A DNA stretch of 64,000 nt from Candidatus Thiothrix putei. Lineage in GTDB: Bacteria; Pseudomonadota; Gammaproteobacteria; Thiotrichales; Thiotrichaceae. Shown piece by piece: positions 38,780-47,388 of this stretch (its first letter is position 1; each line of letters opens with the position of its first letter). Under the pieces are notes generated by a model that made no database searches, was not told the origin of the DNA, and saw only the letters and a list, made by a program, of their open reading frames with translations. The position numbers and the translations under genes were made by a program. The stretch lies in NCBI GenBank assembly GCA_029972225.1, contig CP124756.1, forward strand, positions 682,001 through 746,000, in the 5' to 3' direction.

Positions 38780-39125
38780 AAAAATTCAAGAGTTGATCCG
38801 TGTCCAACAGTCCGGGTGTAGTACATTTATGCTTAAATCTGGTATAGATATTGTGCTTGATACCTCAGCTAATTCTGATGATGAGGCTTTCACAGCCCAG
38901 CAGAATCTTGATATAGAAGTGGAGGGTAAAAATTGGGTAACTGCTAGTGAATTAGCTTCGCATTTACATCAGAAAATGTTAGTCAGAGGGGATATACAAG
39001 CCGCAATCAATTATGCTCGCCAAAGTACAGCTTACGCGCACTTGAGTGGTAATACCTGCTATTTGCAGCGTAATTTGAAGGTGTTGAATGGTTTATTGCA
39101 GCAGGCGTAATTGATGTTTGGATAG

Positions 39126-39155
39126 TGCCTCCTATGAAAACATAAGAGGCATTTT
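39126..39155 (+). terminator. Rho-independent terminator after the STAND gene
   Basis: TGCCTCCTATG/CATAAGAGGCA forms an 11-bp stem with one mismatch and an AAAA loop, followed by TTTTAG. It lies 15 bp after the STAND gene stop and just before the convergent gpmI stop. Confidence 0.75.
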
Positions 39156-39166
39156 AGCAGTGAGTG

Positions 39167-40714
39167 TTAACGTGGTAATTCTTCCAGCAATAACGATTTG
39201 CCTTTCATCCCATCCGGTTTGGGCAGCCCCATTAAGTGCAATACCGTCGGCGCAAGATTGCTCAAGCCGCCTTCAGTCGATAGCCGCCAGTTGGATTTAT
39301 CCATAATGAGGCATGGCACGGGGTAAACGGTGTGCTGGGTATTGGGTTCGCCAGTCAACGGGTCGATGTATTCGTCGCAGTTACCGTGGTCAGCGGTCAA
39401 AATCACCGAGTAATTGTGAGCAACTGCGCTATCCAATAAGCGCCCGACTTCACGATCCAGTGCTTCTACGGCTTTAATCACTGCACCGGGGACAGCGGTG
39501 TGACCTACCATGTCACCGTTGGCGAAATTCACCACGATGAAGCAATATTTGTCCTGCTCAATCGCACTGATAATGGTGTCAGCGACTTCTTTCGCGCTCA
39601 TTTCCGGCTGATCGTCGTAAGTTTCCACCTTGGGTGAGGGGATGACAATACGCTCTTCGCCCGCATACGTGCGTTCGCGCCCGCCATTGAAGAAGAAGGT
39701 AACGTGGGCGTATTTTTCGGTTTCTGCACAATGCAGTTGCTTCAAGCCCGCTAAACTGATGGTTTGCGCCAAGTTGGTTGCTGGGCGTTCGGGTGAGAAA
39801 ATGACGGGGGCAAGCAGGCGTTTGTCGTATTCCGTCATGGTGGTGAGCGAAACCGGCTCAAATTCACCCCGGTCAAAATCGGCAAAGTCCGGGTCAGCTA
39901 AGGCTTTCGCCATCTGGCGCGGACGGTCATTGCGGAAGTTGAAAAACAGCACGGTGTCATTGCTTTGGATGCGTTCAGCACCCGGCATAATGCGCGGTTT
40001 GATGAATTCGTCGGTTTCCCCAGCGGCATACGCATCATCCACCGCTTGCAAGGCGCTGCTGGCGGGTGTGCCGATGCCTTGCACCATCGCGTCCCACGCG
40101 AGTTTGGTGCGTTCCCAGCGGTTATCCCGATCCATTGCGTAAAAGCGACCGGTGACGGTGGCAATTTCACCGCCGGTCATTTCCATCACCCGCTGGATTT
40201 GCTGGATAAATTGCTTGGCAATTTTAGGTGCGGTGTCACGCCCGTCGGTAATGACATGCAACACCGGCTTTACATTGTGTTCCATGCAGGCTTTCAGTAG
40301 GGCGATAATGTGTGTCATGTGGCTGTGTACGCCGCCGTCCGACACTAAACCGAGTAAATGCAGTGGGCGTTTGTCGGCTTTGGCACTTTCCAGCGCATTC
40401 AGCAGGGAATGGTTTTTGTAGAAACTGCCATCCTCAATCGCATCTTCAATACGCACCAAATCCTGACGTAAAATTGTGCCACAGCCAATGGTCATGTGCC
40501 CGACTTCGGAATTGCCCATTTGCCCATCCGGTAGCCCCACAGCACGCCCTGATGCTTGCAGCGTGGTATGGGGGTAACTGCCGAAATAGCGGTCAAAATT
40601 GGGCGTGTCGGCTTCGTGTACCGCATTAAAGCGTTTGCTGGGGTTAACGCCGAAACCATCCAGAATCACCAGAATGGTTTTACGGCGAGGTACGTTTGGG
40701 TGTCTTGGTTTCAC
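39167..40714 (-). CDS. gpmI: 2,3-bisphosphoglycerate-independent phosphoglycerate mutase
   Basis: A 515-residue alkaline-phosphatase-superfamily enzyme interconverting 3- and 2-phosphoglycerate. The first metal site is ILVILDGFGVN, the catalytic Ser is in GQMGNSEVGHMTIG, and metal ligands recur in NFANGDMVGHT and LTADHGNCDEYID. Length matches GpmI. Stand-alone; 221 bp separate it from tatC. Confidence 0.96.
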   Translation of the reverse strand: MKPRHPNVPRRKTILVILDGFGVNPSKRFNAVHEADTPNFDRYFGSYPHTTLQASGRAVGLPDGQMGNSEVGHMTIGCGTILRQDLVRIEDAIEDGSFYKNHSLLNALESAKADKRPLHLLGLVSDGGVHSHMTHIIALLKACMEHNVKPVLHVITDGRDTAPKIAKQFIQQIQRVMEMTGGEIATVTGRFYAMDRDNRWERTKLAWDAMVQGIGTPASSALQAVDDAYAAGETDEFIKPRIMPGAERIQSNDTVLFFNFRNDRPRQMAKALADPDFADFDRGEFEPVSLTTMTEYDKRLLAPVIFSPERPATNLAQTISLAGLKQLHCAETEKYAHVTFFFNGGRERTYAGEERIVIPSPKVETYDDQPEMSAKEVADTIISAIEQDKYCFIVVNFANGDMVGHTAVPGAVIKAVEALDREVGRLLDSAVAHNYSVILTADHGNCDEYIDPLTGEPNTQHTVYPVPCLIMDKSNWRLSTEGGLSNLAPTVLHLMGLPKPDGMKGKSLLLEELPR

Positions 40715-40935
40715 TGTTTGCTCTCATCATACAGTCTGTCGTGAAGTCATGCATTGTAACAGGTAATCAGTTAATTTGGCTTGTGGAATGGACTTGTAAA
40801 AAACGTTACTCTCGTCAATGAACTGTCACGTAATAGGTGTTGATTCCGGTAGTCACGGGAGCCAGCTATGCCAGCTTCCGCGACGTGTTTGACCCGGTTG
40901 AGCCAAGTGACGAAGACAATATGTTGAATGCCCAC

Positions 40936-41973
40936 TCAGCTTGATTTGCCGTCTTCTTCCTGCTGACGGAAGTTTTCTTCCATGCGTTTGAATTCGGCAT
41001 CCATGCGTTCTAATTCAGCTTCCATTTCTTCATCAGTCAAGGGGCGGAAAGCTTCATCATCGGTAGATTGGACTGGAGCAGTTTCCTCGAAAATGTACTG
41101 ATCATTTTCCCAGGCAGTTGTCACTGCTGCACCTGTTGCCGCTGCTGTAGTCGTGGGTGCTGCTGGTGGTTTGATTTCACGTTGGTATTCGAGTTTCTCG
41201 CGGTCTTCTTTTTCCGCGTTCGCTTCGGCAATGCGTTGATCAAACAGGCGGCTGGCAAGCAAACCCACTTCAAACAGTAACCACATGGGCACAGCTAACA
41301 TCACCTGTGATAGCACATCGGGTGGCGTTAAAAACATGCCGACGATAAAAGCGACGACTATTACATACGGTCTTGATTGTTTAAGGGTTTCTCGACTAGT
41401 GATGCCAGTGGTGATTAATAAAATGGTCGCTACCGGCATTTCAAAGCCAATGCCGAATGCCATGAACATCATCATGACGAAATCGAGGTATTCGGCAATA
41501 TCCGGGGTAACATCGACATTAGAGGGAGCGAAGCCTGGAAGGATGCTAAACATCATCGGCAGTACTAAGAAATAGGCAAATGCCATGCCGGTATAAAATA
41601 GTGCCACGCTGGAGAGTAATAGCGGTGTGACAATTTTCTTTTCGTGCTGATACAGTCCGGGGGCAATAAATCCCCACACTTGATACAGCACGTAAGGCAA
41701 TGCCAACACAAACGCCACCATCAATGCGAGTTTGTAAGGGATAAAGAAGGGTGAGGCTACACCGACAGCAATCAGTTTTTGTCCTTCTGGTAAATGCCGA
41801 ACCAGCGGATCCGATAACAGGTTGTATAAATCTTGAGCAAATGGCATCAGAATCAAAAACACAATGCCAATTGCTAGCACCATGCGCAATAAACGGTCAC
41901 GTAATTCCAGCAGGTGTTGCAGGAAACCGAGTTCCTCGCCTTCGGAGTGAGGCGTGTTAGGATTTTTCGTCAT
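40936..41973 (-). CDS. tatC: Sec-independent translocase subunit TatC
   Basis: A 345-residue protein with six membrane helices, the core receptor of the twin-arginine pathway. Family signatures: FLQHLLELRDRLLRM at the N-terminus, and FGIGFEMPVATIL in the middle. The C-terminus has an unusual acidic, coiled-coil-prone extension of about 90 residues (EEMEAELERMDAEFKRMEEN). The start at 41973 overlaps tatB by 17 bp, replacing the upstream start. Confidence 0.93.
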   Translation of the reverse strand: MTKNPNTPHSEGEELGFLQHLLELRDRLLRMVLAIGIVFLILMPFAQDLYNLLSDPLVRHLPEGQKLIAVGVASPFFIPYKLALMVAFVLALPYVLYQVWGFIAPGLYQHEKKIVTPLLLSSVALFYTGMAFAYFLVLPMMFSILPGFAPSNVDVTPDIAEYLDFVMMMFMAFGIGFEMPVATILLITTGITSRETLKQSRPYVIVVAFIVGMFLTPPDVLSQVMLAVPMWLLFEVGLLASRLFDQRIAEANAEKEDREKLEYQREIKPPAAPTTTAAATGAAVTTAWENDQYIFEETAPVQSTDDEAFRPLTDEEMEAELERMDAEFKRMEENFRQQEEDGKSS

Positions 41974-42256
41974 GTGGCTTGGTGGCGTCTTCAATACTGT
42001 GGCGAACGTCGGTGGTGTTTTGTTGCATCAGATCACGCAAAGAACGAATTTCTTCTTCCTGTTTGCTCAACATGCTGCGCATTTCTTCAGTGCGTAACTC
42101 GCGCTCAATATCGGTGCGGGTAGTGGCAATAAAGGCACGTGCTTTGCCAAGCAAACGCCCAGCTTTGCGAGCAAGACCGGGCAAACGTTCGGGGCCAATC
42201 ACCAATAAGGCAATGACCCCGACAACAAGCATTTCAAAGAAGCTGGCTTCAAACAT
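41957..42256 (-). CDS. tatB: Sec-independent translocase subunit TatB
   Basis: A 99-residue protein with a single N-terminal membrane helix (FEMLVVGVIALLVIGPERLP), the conserved Glu in the helix start and the GPERLP hinge, followed by an amphipathic helix and charged tail, as in TatB. Part of tatA-tatB-tatC. Confidence 0.93.
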   Translation of the reverse strand: MFEASFFEMLVVGVIALLVIGPERLPGLARKAGRLLGKARAFIATTRTDIERELRTEEMRSMLSKQEEEIRSLRDLMQQNTTDVRHSIEDATKPHDEKS

Positions 42257-42283
42257 GGTATGACCCTAGCATGAGTATCGGGG

Positions 42284-42526
42284 TTACACCTTGTCTTTTT
42301 CTTTTGCTTCCGCATCGATTACACGTCCACCGGGGATATTGTTCGGTGGTTGTTGTGGGACTTGTTCTGAGGTTTCTTCCTGCCCGTCCTTCATGGACTT
42401 TTTGAAGTTTTTGAAGGTTTCACCAAGGTCACTCCCCATATTGCGTAAGCGTTTAGTGCCAAACAATAGAAGGATAATGACCAGAATCAGTAATAATGAC
42501 CAAGGACTGATGCCACCTAAACCCAT
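42284..42526 (-). CDS. tatA: Sec-independent translocase subunit TatA
   Basis: An 80-residue protein with a short N-terminal membrane helix (WSLLLILVIILLLFGTKRL), the FGTKRLRNMG hinge and an amphipathic helix ending in a charged tail. The start at 42526 follows an AAGGAG ribosome-binding site. It lies between hisE and tatB. Confidence 0.93.
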   Translation of the reverse strand: MGLGGISPWSLLLILVIILLLFGTKRLRNMGSDLGETFKNFKKSMKDGQEETSEQVPQQPPNNIPGGRVIDAEAKEKDKV

Positions 42527-42542
42527 TTCGTTTCTCCTTAAG

Positions 42543-42866
42543 TTAATGTGTGCGGCTGGCTTTTTCGACCAGACCGGAGACGCCAAAGCGTCGGGCTAAT
42601 TCTTCCAGTACCGCATCGGGGTGTAAGCCCTGCTGTGCCAGTAATACCAATGTATGAAACCACAAATCTGCAACTTCATACACAATTTTGTCTTTTTCGC
42701 CGTCTTTGGCTGCCATCACGGTTTCGGTGGCTTCTTCGCCGATCTTTTTCAGGATCGCATCCAGCCCTTTGGCGTAGAGTTTGGCAACATAAGAACTGTC
42801 TGGCTCCGCTTGTTTGCGGCTTTCCAGCACCTCGGCAAGTTGTGCAAGTACGTTATCATTCATCAT
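42543..42866 (-). CDS. hisE: Phosphoribosyl-ATP pyrophosphatase HisE
   Basis: A 107-residue all-alpha enzyme, second step of histidine synthesis. The metal-binding pattern is clear: [20 protein letters not shown] followed by [13 protein letters not shown]. Follows a small ORF and hisF on the same strand and leads into tatABC, a gene order common in gammaproteobacteria. Confidence 0.95.
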   Translation of the reverse strand: MMNDNVLAQLAEVLESRKQAEPDSSYVAKLYAKGLDAILKKIGEEATETVMAAKDGEKDKIVYEVADLWFHTLVLLAQQGLHPDAVLEELARRFGVSGLVEKASRTH

Positions 42867-42881
42867 GGGGCTGGAGTATAC

Positions 42882-43415
42882 CTAATTCAATTGGTGTGCG
42901 GCGACTGATGAAGCGGTTTCGGTAATGTTTGGTAACAAAGCCGTCATTTTCCAGTCGGATTGTTGTGCCGCATCGTCCAATAACTTGCACAGCAAGTGCA
43001 ATAGCTCGTTGCTCAAGTTGAGATCGACACCTTTATCATGGTTGTCTTTGAAAGCAATTTGCAACGCGCCGTTCTCTTTGTGACGAAAGCCCGCTTTCAC
43101 CACCAGCAACGGGTCTTTGCCCAACGGCAGGTTGTCGGTTTCACGGAAGGGGTTATTAAACGCGGCTTTGCTTTGCGCCCGTTCGTGTTCAAACGCGACA
43201 ATCGCTTGGCGGGAGCTGTAATCGCTGTGCTGTTTGACCGCAGGGGATGACATCAGCGACTCCTGCAAAACTGGCCAGAGGCGAACCAGAAATCGCCGCG
43301 TTAGCCAGAAACGAAATTCTTCATTAGCCACAGTATTCATGCGCATCAGGATGCGGTCTTCTTCCTGAATATAGCGAATTTGGATTTGCGCGGGTGCTGC
43401 TGCCATCAGATTCAC
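42882..43415 (-). CDS. Conserved hypothetical protein between hisF and hisE
   Basis: A 177-residue soluble protein not recognised. It starts with GTG overlapping the hisF stop (GTGA) or an ATG three codons on. Segments [20 protein letters not shown] and [13 protein letters not shown] are helix-rich, and [18 protein letters not shown] is a predicted amphipathic helix. No metal or catalytic motif is obvious. Its place in a his operon may reflect co-regulation only. Confidence 0.7.
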   Translation of the reverse strand: MNLMAAAPAQIQIRYIQEEDRILMRMNTVANEEFRFWLTRRFLVRLWPVLQESLMSSPAVKQHSDYSSRQAIVAFEHERAQSKAAFNNPFRETDNLPLGKDPLLVVKAGFRHKENGALQIAFKDNHDKGVDLNLSNELLHLLCKLLDDAAQQSDWKMTALLPNITETASSVAAHQLN

Positions 43416-44185
43416 AGCCTCATCTCAATGCCTTGGGCTGCCATGTAGCGTTTAGCATCACTCACGGTGTATTCACCAAAGTGGAAAATACTCGCAGCAA
43501 GCACCGCATCCGCTCCGCCTTTGAGTACGCCATCGGCTAAATGTTGCAAATTGCCAACCCCGCCGGAAGCGATCAGCGGAATGCCTACGCGATCCGTAAT
43601 CGCACGGGTTAAACCGAGGTCGAAACCGACTTTCGTGCCATCGCGATCCATGCTCGTGACCAGCAATTCACCCGCGCCGTATTGCGCCATTTTTTCTGCC
43701 CATGCCACGGCATCAATGCCGGTACGGTTGCGCCCGCCGTGGGTGAAGACTTCCCAGCGATCCGGTTCGCCCGGTTCATTGACGCGCTTGGCATCAATCG
43801 CCACCACGATGCATTGCGAACCGAAATAGTCAGTGCATTCGCGTACCAAATCGGGGTTGGTAATCGCAGCGGTGTTAATGCCGACTTTATCCGCACCCGC
43901 ATTCAACATGCGGCGCACGTCTTCGGGCTTGCGAATGCCGCCGCCAACGGTGAGCGGAATAAACACTTGCGAGGCAACCGCTTCGACCATGTGTACGATG
44001 GTATCGCGGTTGTCGGAACTGGCGGTAATGTCGAGGAAGGTGATTTCGTCCGCGCCTTCACGGTTGTAACGCGCGGCGATTTCCACCGGGTCGCCCGCGT
44101 CACGGATGTCGACGAAGTTCACGCCTTTGACAACACGACCGTTGTTCACATCAAGGCAGGGGATAATGCGTTTGGCTAAGCCCAT
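43412..44185 (-). CDS. hisF: Imidazole glycerol phosphate synthase cyclase subunit HisF
   Basis: A 257-residue (beta/alpha)8 barrel, cyclase half of the HisFH complex. Catalytic Asp residues are in [14 protein letters not shown] and in [15 protein letters not shown]; the two phosphate loops are [11 protein letters not shown] and [14 protein letters not shown]. Full length. No hisH is next to it, and hisA is separated by two plus-strand genes. Confidence 0.96.
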   Translation of the reverse strand: MGLAKRIIPCLDVNNGRVVKGVNFVDIRDAGDPVEIAARYNREGADEITFLDITASSDNRDTIVHMVEAVASQVFIPLTVGGGIRKPEDVRRMLNAGADKVGINTAAITNPDLVRECTDYFGSQCIVVAIDAKRVNEPGEPDRWEVFTHGGRNRTGIDAVAWAEKMAQYGAGELLVTSMDRDGTKVGFDLGLTRAITDRVGIPLIASGGVGNLQHLADGVLKGGADAVLAASIFHFGEYTVSDAKRYMAAQGIEMRL

Positions 44186-44381
44186 GAGATTGGCCTGTCG
44201 TTAAGAATTCAAGCCCGTATCCTATGCTGATTGACCGTTGGTAGGCAATGCTTTGGCGTTTATCCTGCTTTGATTGGTTGAGCATGACGTTTCTGTGACA
44301 TCTTTTGAGCCAATGGATGTGGCTAAGAAATCAAGCCTATCCAGAGGTTGATTTTTGGAACTCTGTAAAAGGACTTATATC

Positions 44382-44771
44382 ATGACTTTTAATGTTACAA
44401 GCACAGGCTGCAACACTACAGCACCCGTTACTTCCAACCCTTCCCAAGGTTCATGCGGCAACAACACTGGCTCTATGCCAAGTTGTGGCTCTAACCCGCA
44501 CGGTTCACCCTCTGCGTGGGGCAATATTGCTGAACAGCAATGTGGTAATATTGGTGGCAGCAAAGGCGGTTCTGGTAAGAAAGCTGGTTCTGGCAAGAAA
44601 GGCGGTTCTGGCAAGAAAGCTGGTTCTGGCAAAGACAACTATGGTAGCTGTGGTAACAGCGGCAATGCTGGTTCTGGCAAGAAAGCTGGCTCTGGCAAGA
44701 AAGCTGGCTCTGGCAAGAAAGCTGGCTCTGGCAAGAAAGCTGGCTCTGGCAAGAAAGCTGGCTGCAAGTAA
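44382..44771 (+). CDS. Small Cys-containing GSGKK-repeat protein
   Basis: A 129-residue polypeptide of unusual composition, not recognised. The N-terminal half is Asn/Ser/Thr/Gly/Pro-rich with cysteines at about 10, 25, 35 and 54. The C-terminal half is tandem GSGKKA repeats: three plus a GSGKD variant, a DNYGSCGNSGNA break (Cys 90), then five perfect repeats ending AGCK (Cys 128). In all there are six cysteines and eight GSGKK units. There is no signal peptide or membrane helix. The ATG at 44382 follows AAAAGGA. Its neighbour is an APH-fold kinase gene. Both lie on the plus strand between minus-strand hisF and hisA. It could be a peptide precursor or a modified structural protein; unproven. 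Confidence 0.75.
   Translation: MTFNVTSTGCNTTAPVTSNPSQGSCGNNTGSMPSCGSNPHGSPSAWGNIAEQQCGNIGGSKGGSGKKAGSGKKGGSGKKAGSGKDNYGSCGNSGNAGSGKKAGSGKKAGSGKKAGSGKKAGSGKKAGCK
44566..44769 (+). repeat. 18-bp tandem coding repeats (GSGKKA units)
   Basis: Two blocks of near-identical 18-base units (GGCTCTGGCAAGAAAGCT and variants with GGTTCT) separated by about 35 bp. The second block has five consecutive, nearly identical copies. The units stay in frame; copy number can be expected to vary by slippage. Confidence 0.9.
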
Positions 44772-44833
44772 TTACTAGCTTTTCCTCTTGAGATGGGAGG
44801 GCTTCTCCTCCTCTCTCCCAAGGTTATTGATGT

Positions 44834-45982
44834 ATGAGCGATTTCCCCACTCATTTCGGCATGTATATCGCCGGTCATGATGAAACCCCCGTACAGTATT
44901 GGTCTGATGCCACTATTCCCCTTAATGGCCGCCCCCCCACCAACCAACCCTCTTCATCCCCTGCGCGTGTCAGGTCTTGGCAGTCCCGCCCTTACTTTTG
45001 TGACACGCTGGCAAGATTATGCGAAGACAATCTCGGTGGCGTGGTCGTACAGATTGAGTTTCTCGGTGGTGAAGAGCGCAGCGCGTGCCGAGTCATCTGG
45101 GAAAGTGGGCGGGTAGCCATTGCCAGTTTCCGTACCGAGCATGGGTGTGCGCGTCTGGAAGCGCAGGTACTGCACCATTTGCACCCACAAGCTGCCCCCG
45201 TGCCGGAGTTGTTTTACTTTAACGGCATTGTGTTGGTGCAGGAGTCACTGCAAGGTGACAGCCTGTCGCACCGCTTGGCAACCGCTGACCGCCCAACCTG
45301 TGAAACCTTATTATCCGCCGCCTTAAGTAGTTTGGTGGCTATTCATCAGGCTGCCGAACGTGCTGGGTTGGATCAAGCCGTGCCATTGTTGGGGGCTGAA
45401 CAATACTGGATTCAGCGCCATATCCGCCAAGTCCACAAAATGGGCGAAGCACTAAAAATCCCCGCGCCTCCCTTGTCCACGCAGGACATTCACGACATTT
45501 TACTGCCCCTCAAACCCCGTTTCGTCAAATGGGATGCCCGCCCCGGTAACGCGATGGTCAATACCGCAGGTCAAGTGTATTGGTTTGACTGGGAAAATTG
45601 TGGGGCGCGTAACCGTTTGGATGATCTGGTCTGGCTATTGTGCGATGAAAGTGTGCCGTTTTGTGCGGAGACGGAGCAGGCGTTGTTGGCGGAATACCTG
45701 CCACAGTTTGCGGATGGGGCTTCTTTGGAGGCAGCGTACCGCTATGCCTGCATTGCGGGGGTGTTGCATTGTGCTGCCCGTTTGGGTTTGATCCTCTATA
45801 AAAAAGAGGGGGATGAGTGGTGGGATATGCAGGAAATTTTAGCGCATGACTACATCGGTGTAACCCTGCCGCAAGCCCAGCGTTTGTGCTACCGAGCAGC
45901 GGATTGGGCGCAGCGTGAATCCTTGGTGGCGGCACTGACCCCGTGGTTTATGCAGGTTGCAAAACACTTGGAAACGTTATAG
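44834..45982 (+). CDS. APH/choline-kinase-fold protein next to the GSGKK gene
   Basis: A 382-residue protein with the catalytic loop KWDARPGNAMV (D-x4-N; Lys in place of the usual His) and the metal Asp in YWFDWENCG, the pattern of aminoglycoside/choline-kinase-like phosphotransferases. A likely upstream ATP-contact region is ASFRTEHGCARLEAQVL. The N-terminal 60 residues (APVQYWSD-like, Ser/Pro-rich to VRSWQSRP) are outside the fold. It starts 62 bp after the GSGKK gene, with a hairpin-prone sequence between. The substrate is unknown; modification of the repeat protein's Ser residues is a testable guess. Confidence 0.7.
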   Translation: MSDFPTHFGMYIAGHDETPVQYWSDATIPLNGRPPTNQPSSSPARVRSWQSRPYFCDTLARLCEDNLGGVVVQIEFLGGEERSACRVIWESGRVAIASFRTEHGCARLEAQVLHHLHPQAAPVPELFYFNGIVLVQESLQGDSLSHRLATADRPTCETLLSAALSSLVAIHQAAERAGLDQAVPLLGAEQYWIQRHIRQVHKMGEALKIPAPPLSTQDIHDILLPLKPRFVKWDARPGNAMVNTAGQVYWFDWENCGARNRLDDLVWLLCDESVPFCAETEQALLAEYLPQFADGASLEAAYRYACIAGVLHCAARLGLILYKKEGDEWWDMQEILAHDYIGVTLPQAQRLCYRAADWAQRESLVAALTPWFMQVAKHLETL

Positions 45983-46022
45983 GCAGCGCACAACGGTAAT
46001 TTTTGAAACTGCTTGACTTGAA

Positions 46023-46050
46023 ACAGAGAGATGTTCGCACATCCCTCTGT
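46023..46050 (+). terminator. Hairpin between the kinase gene and convergent hisA
   Basis: ACAGAGAGATGT/ACATCCCTCTGT forms a 12-bp stem with one A-C mismatch and a TCGC tetraloop. The T-tract (GTTGTTTC) is weak. It lies 41 bp after the kinase stop and could serve both directions. Confidence 0.6.
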
Positions 46051-46066
46051 GTTGTTTCTGGATAAA

Positions 46067-46801
46067 TTAGGACAATTCGTTAACGTAGCGTTGGGCTTCT
46101 GCCAAATCAATCGTCCCTTCGTAGATCGACCGCCCTAAGATTGCCCCCATGATTCCCTGATCTTCTACCGCACACAACGCCTTAATATCATCCATATTGG
46201 TGACACCGCCCGAAGCGACAACAGGAATACTAATGCTAGACGCGAGTTTGGCGGTTTCATCCACGTTCACCCCCGTCATCATGCCATCGCGGGCAATGTC
46301 GGTGTAAACAATCGCGCTGACACCGGCTTGCTCAAATTGCTTGGCAAGTTCAATCGCCGAAACCGAGGACACTTCTGCCCAACCGTCGGTTGCCACCATG
46401 CCGTTTTTGGCGTCAATGCCAACAATAATGTGACCGGGGAATTGCTGGCACAAGTCGATGACGAACTGCGGCTCTTGCACCGCTTTTGTGCCGATAATGC
46501 AATAGTGCACGCCCGCTTCCAGATACGCCGCTACGGTGGCTGCATCGCGGATACCGCCGCCGATTTGTACCGGCACATTCGGGAAACGCGCTGCAATCGC
46601 ACGAACCACGTCGCCATTCACCGGCTTGCCTGCAAATGCACCGTTTAAATCGACTAGGTGCAGACGGCGTGCGCCCGCATCGACCCAGCGTTGGGCGACA
46701 TCGACGGGGTTGCTGGCAAACACGGTGGTGTCATCCATCCGACCTTGGCGCAGGCGCACGCATTGGCCGTCTTTCAAATCAATTGCGGGAATCAGTAGCA
46801 T
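46067..46801 (-). CDS. hisA: Phosphoribosylformimino-5-aminoimidazole carboxamide ribotide isomerase HisA
   Basis: A 244-residue (beta/alpha)8 barrel. Catalytic Asp residues are in [14 protein letters not shown] and in [15 protein letters not shown]; the phosphate loops are [12 protein letters not shown] and [10 protein letters not shown]. The start at 46801 (MLLIPAIDL) is the family start. In most relatives hisA is followed by hisF; here the two are separated by a plus-strand cassette. Confidence 0.96.
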   Translation of the reverse strand: MLLIPAIDLKDGQCVRLRQGRMDDTTVFASNPVDVAQRWVDAGARRLHLVDLNGAFAGKPVNGDVVRAIAARFPNVPVQIGGGIRDAATVAAYLEAGVHYCIIGTKAVQEPQFVIDLCQQFPGHIIVGIDAKNGMVATDGWAEVSSVSAIELAKQFEQAGVSAIVYTDIARDGMMTGVNVDETAKLASSISIPVVASGGVTNMDDIKALCAVEDQGIMGAILGRSIYEGTIDLAEAQRYVNELS

Positions 46802-46887
46802 AGTCACATCCTTGGTTGGGTTGCTGTATCCTACCGTAAAACGGGTGTACAAGTCACAGCCTTGAAACAGGAGAAAAGGAGCGTGTT

Positions 46888-47388
46888 ATGCAACAAGCGA
46901 TGTTTGGCTTAGGGTGCTTTTGGGGCGCAGAACGCAAGTTTTGGCAAACACCGGGTGTCATCCGTACCGCTGTGGGTTATGCAGCAGGGCATACCGAAAA
47001 CCCTACGTATCGCCAAGTATGCAGCGGTACGACGGGACATAATGAAGTGGTGTGGGTGGAGTTCGATCCAGAACAGATCAGTTACGACGCGCTACTGAAA
47101 GTGTTTTGGGAGGCACACAACCCCACCCAAGGGATGCGTCAAGGCAATGACGTGGGTGAACAATACCGTTCCGGCATTTACACCTATTCCCCTGAGCAAC
47201 AAGCGGCGGCAGAAGCGAGTCGGGCGCGTTATCAGGTGGCATTAACGGCGGCGGGATTGGGTAAAATTACTACTGAAATTCTGGCTGCACCAACGTTTTA
47301 CCCCGCTGAGGAATACCACCAGCGCTATTTGGAGAAAAATCCACGCGGCTATTGCGGCTTGGGGGGTACTGGGGTGACGTGCGGCTAA
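46888..47388 (+). CDS. msrA: Peptide methionine-S-sulfoxide reductase MsrA
   Basis: A 166-residue enzyme with the catalytic GCFWGAE motif near residue 8, [15 protein letters not shown], and the [20 protein letters not shown] block, all diagnostic. A double ribosome-binding site (AGGAG, AAAGGAG) precedes the ATG. It reaches the start of queG with no intergenic space. Confidence 0.95.
   Translation: MQQAMFGLGCFWGAERKFWQTPGVIRTAVGYAAGHTENPTYRQVCSGTTGHNEVVWVEFDPEQISYDALLKVFWEAHNPTQGMRQGNDVGEQYRSGIYTYSPEQQAAAEASRARYQVALTAAGLGKITTEILAAPTFYPAEEYHQRYLEKNPRGYCGLGGTGVTCG

Larger units (their letters stand above)
33382..39110 (+). pseudogene. STAND-type P-loop ATPase gene interrupted by three insertion sequences
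   Basis: Four pieces of one gene lie at 33382-33516, 34903-35399, 36786-37315 and 38788-39110. Removing each element and one copy of its target duplication joins them in frame into 494 residues with no stop. The joined protein starts MESLLHHKQAE, has the VGREVEFNQLD motif near residue 27, then Walker A GSSGVGKT, a Walker B-like VLLILDNIPE, and a GxP-like HHPLTLALLGNYL, the layout of NB-ARC/STAND ATPases. No separate effector domain is seen; the C-terminus is helical. The gene is lower in GC than its surroundings, suggesting transfer. Intact reading in every fragment argues for recent inactivation. Confidence 0.88.

Noticed and set aside
40837..40944. A 35-codon GTG-start ORF between gpmI and tatC (ending DNMLNAHSA).
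   Set aside because: It has no good ribosome-binding site, no recognisable motif, and overlaps the tatC stop; most likely chance.
44566..44769. A CRISPR-like or non-coding tandem repeat array.
   Set aside because: Units are 18 bp, in frame, without unique spacers, and encode a GSGKKA repeat; the opposite-strand Pro/Glu-rich frames are shadows.
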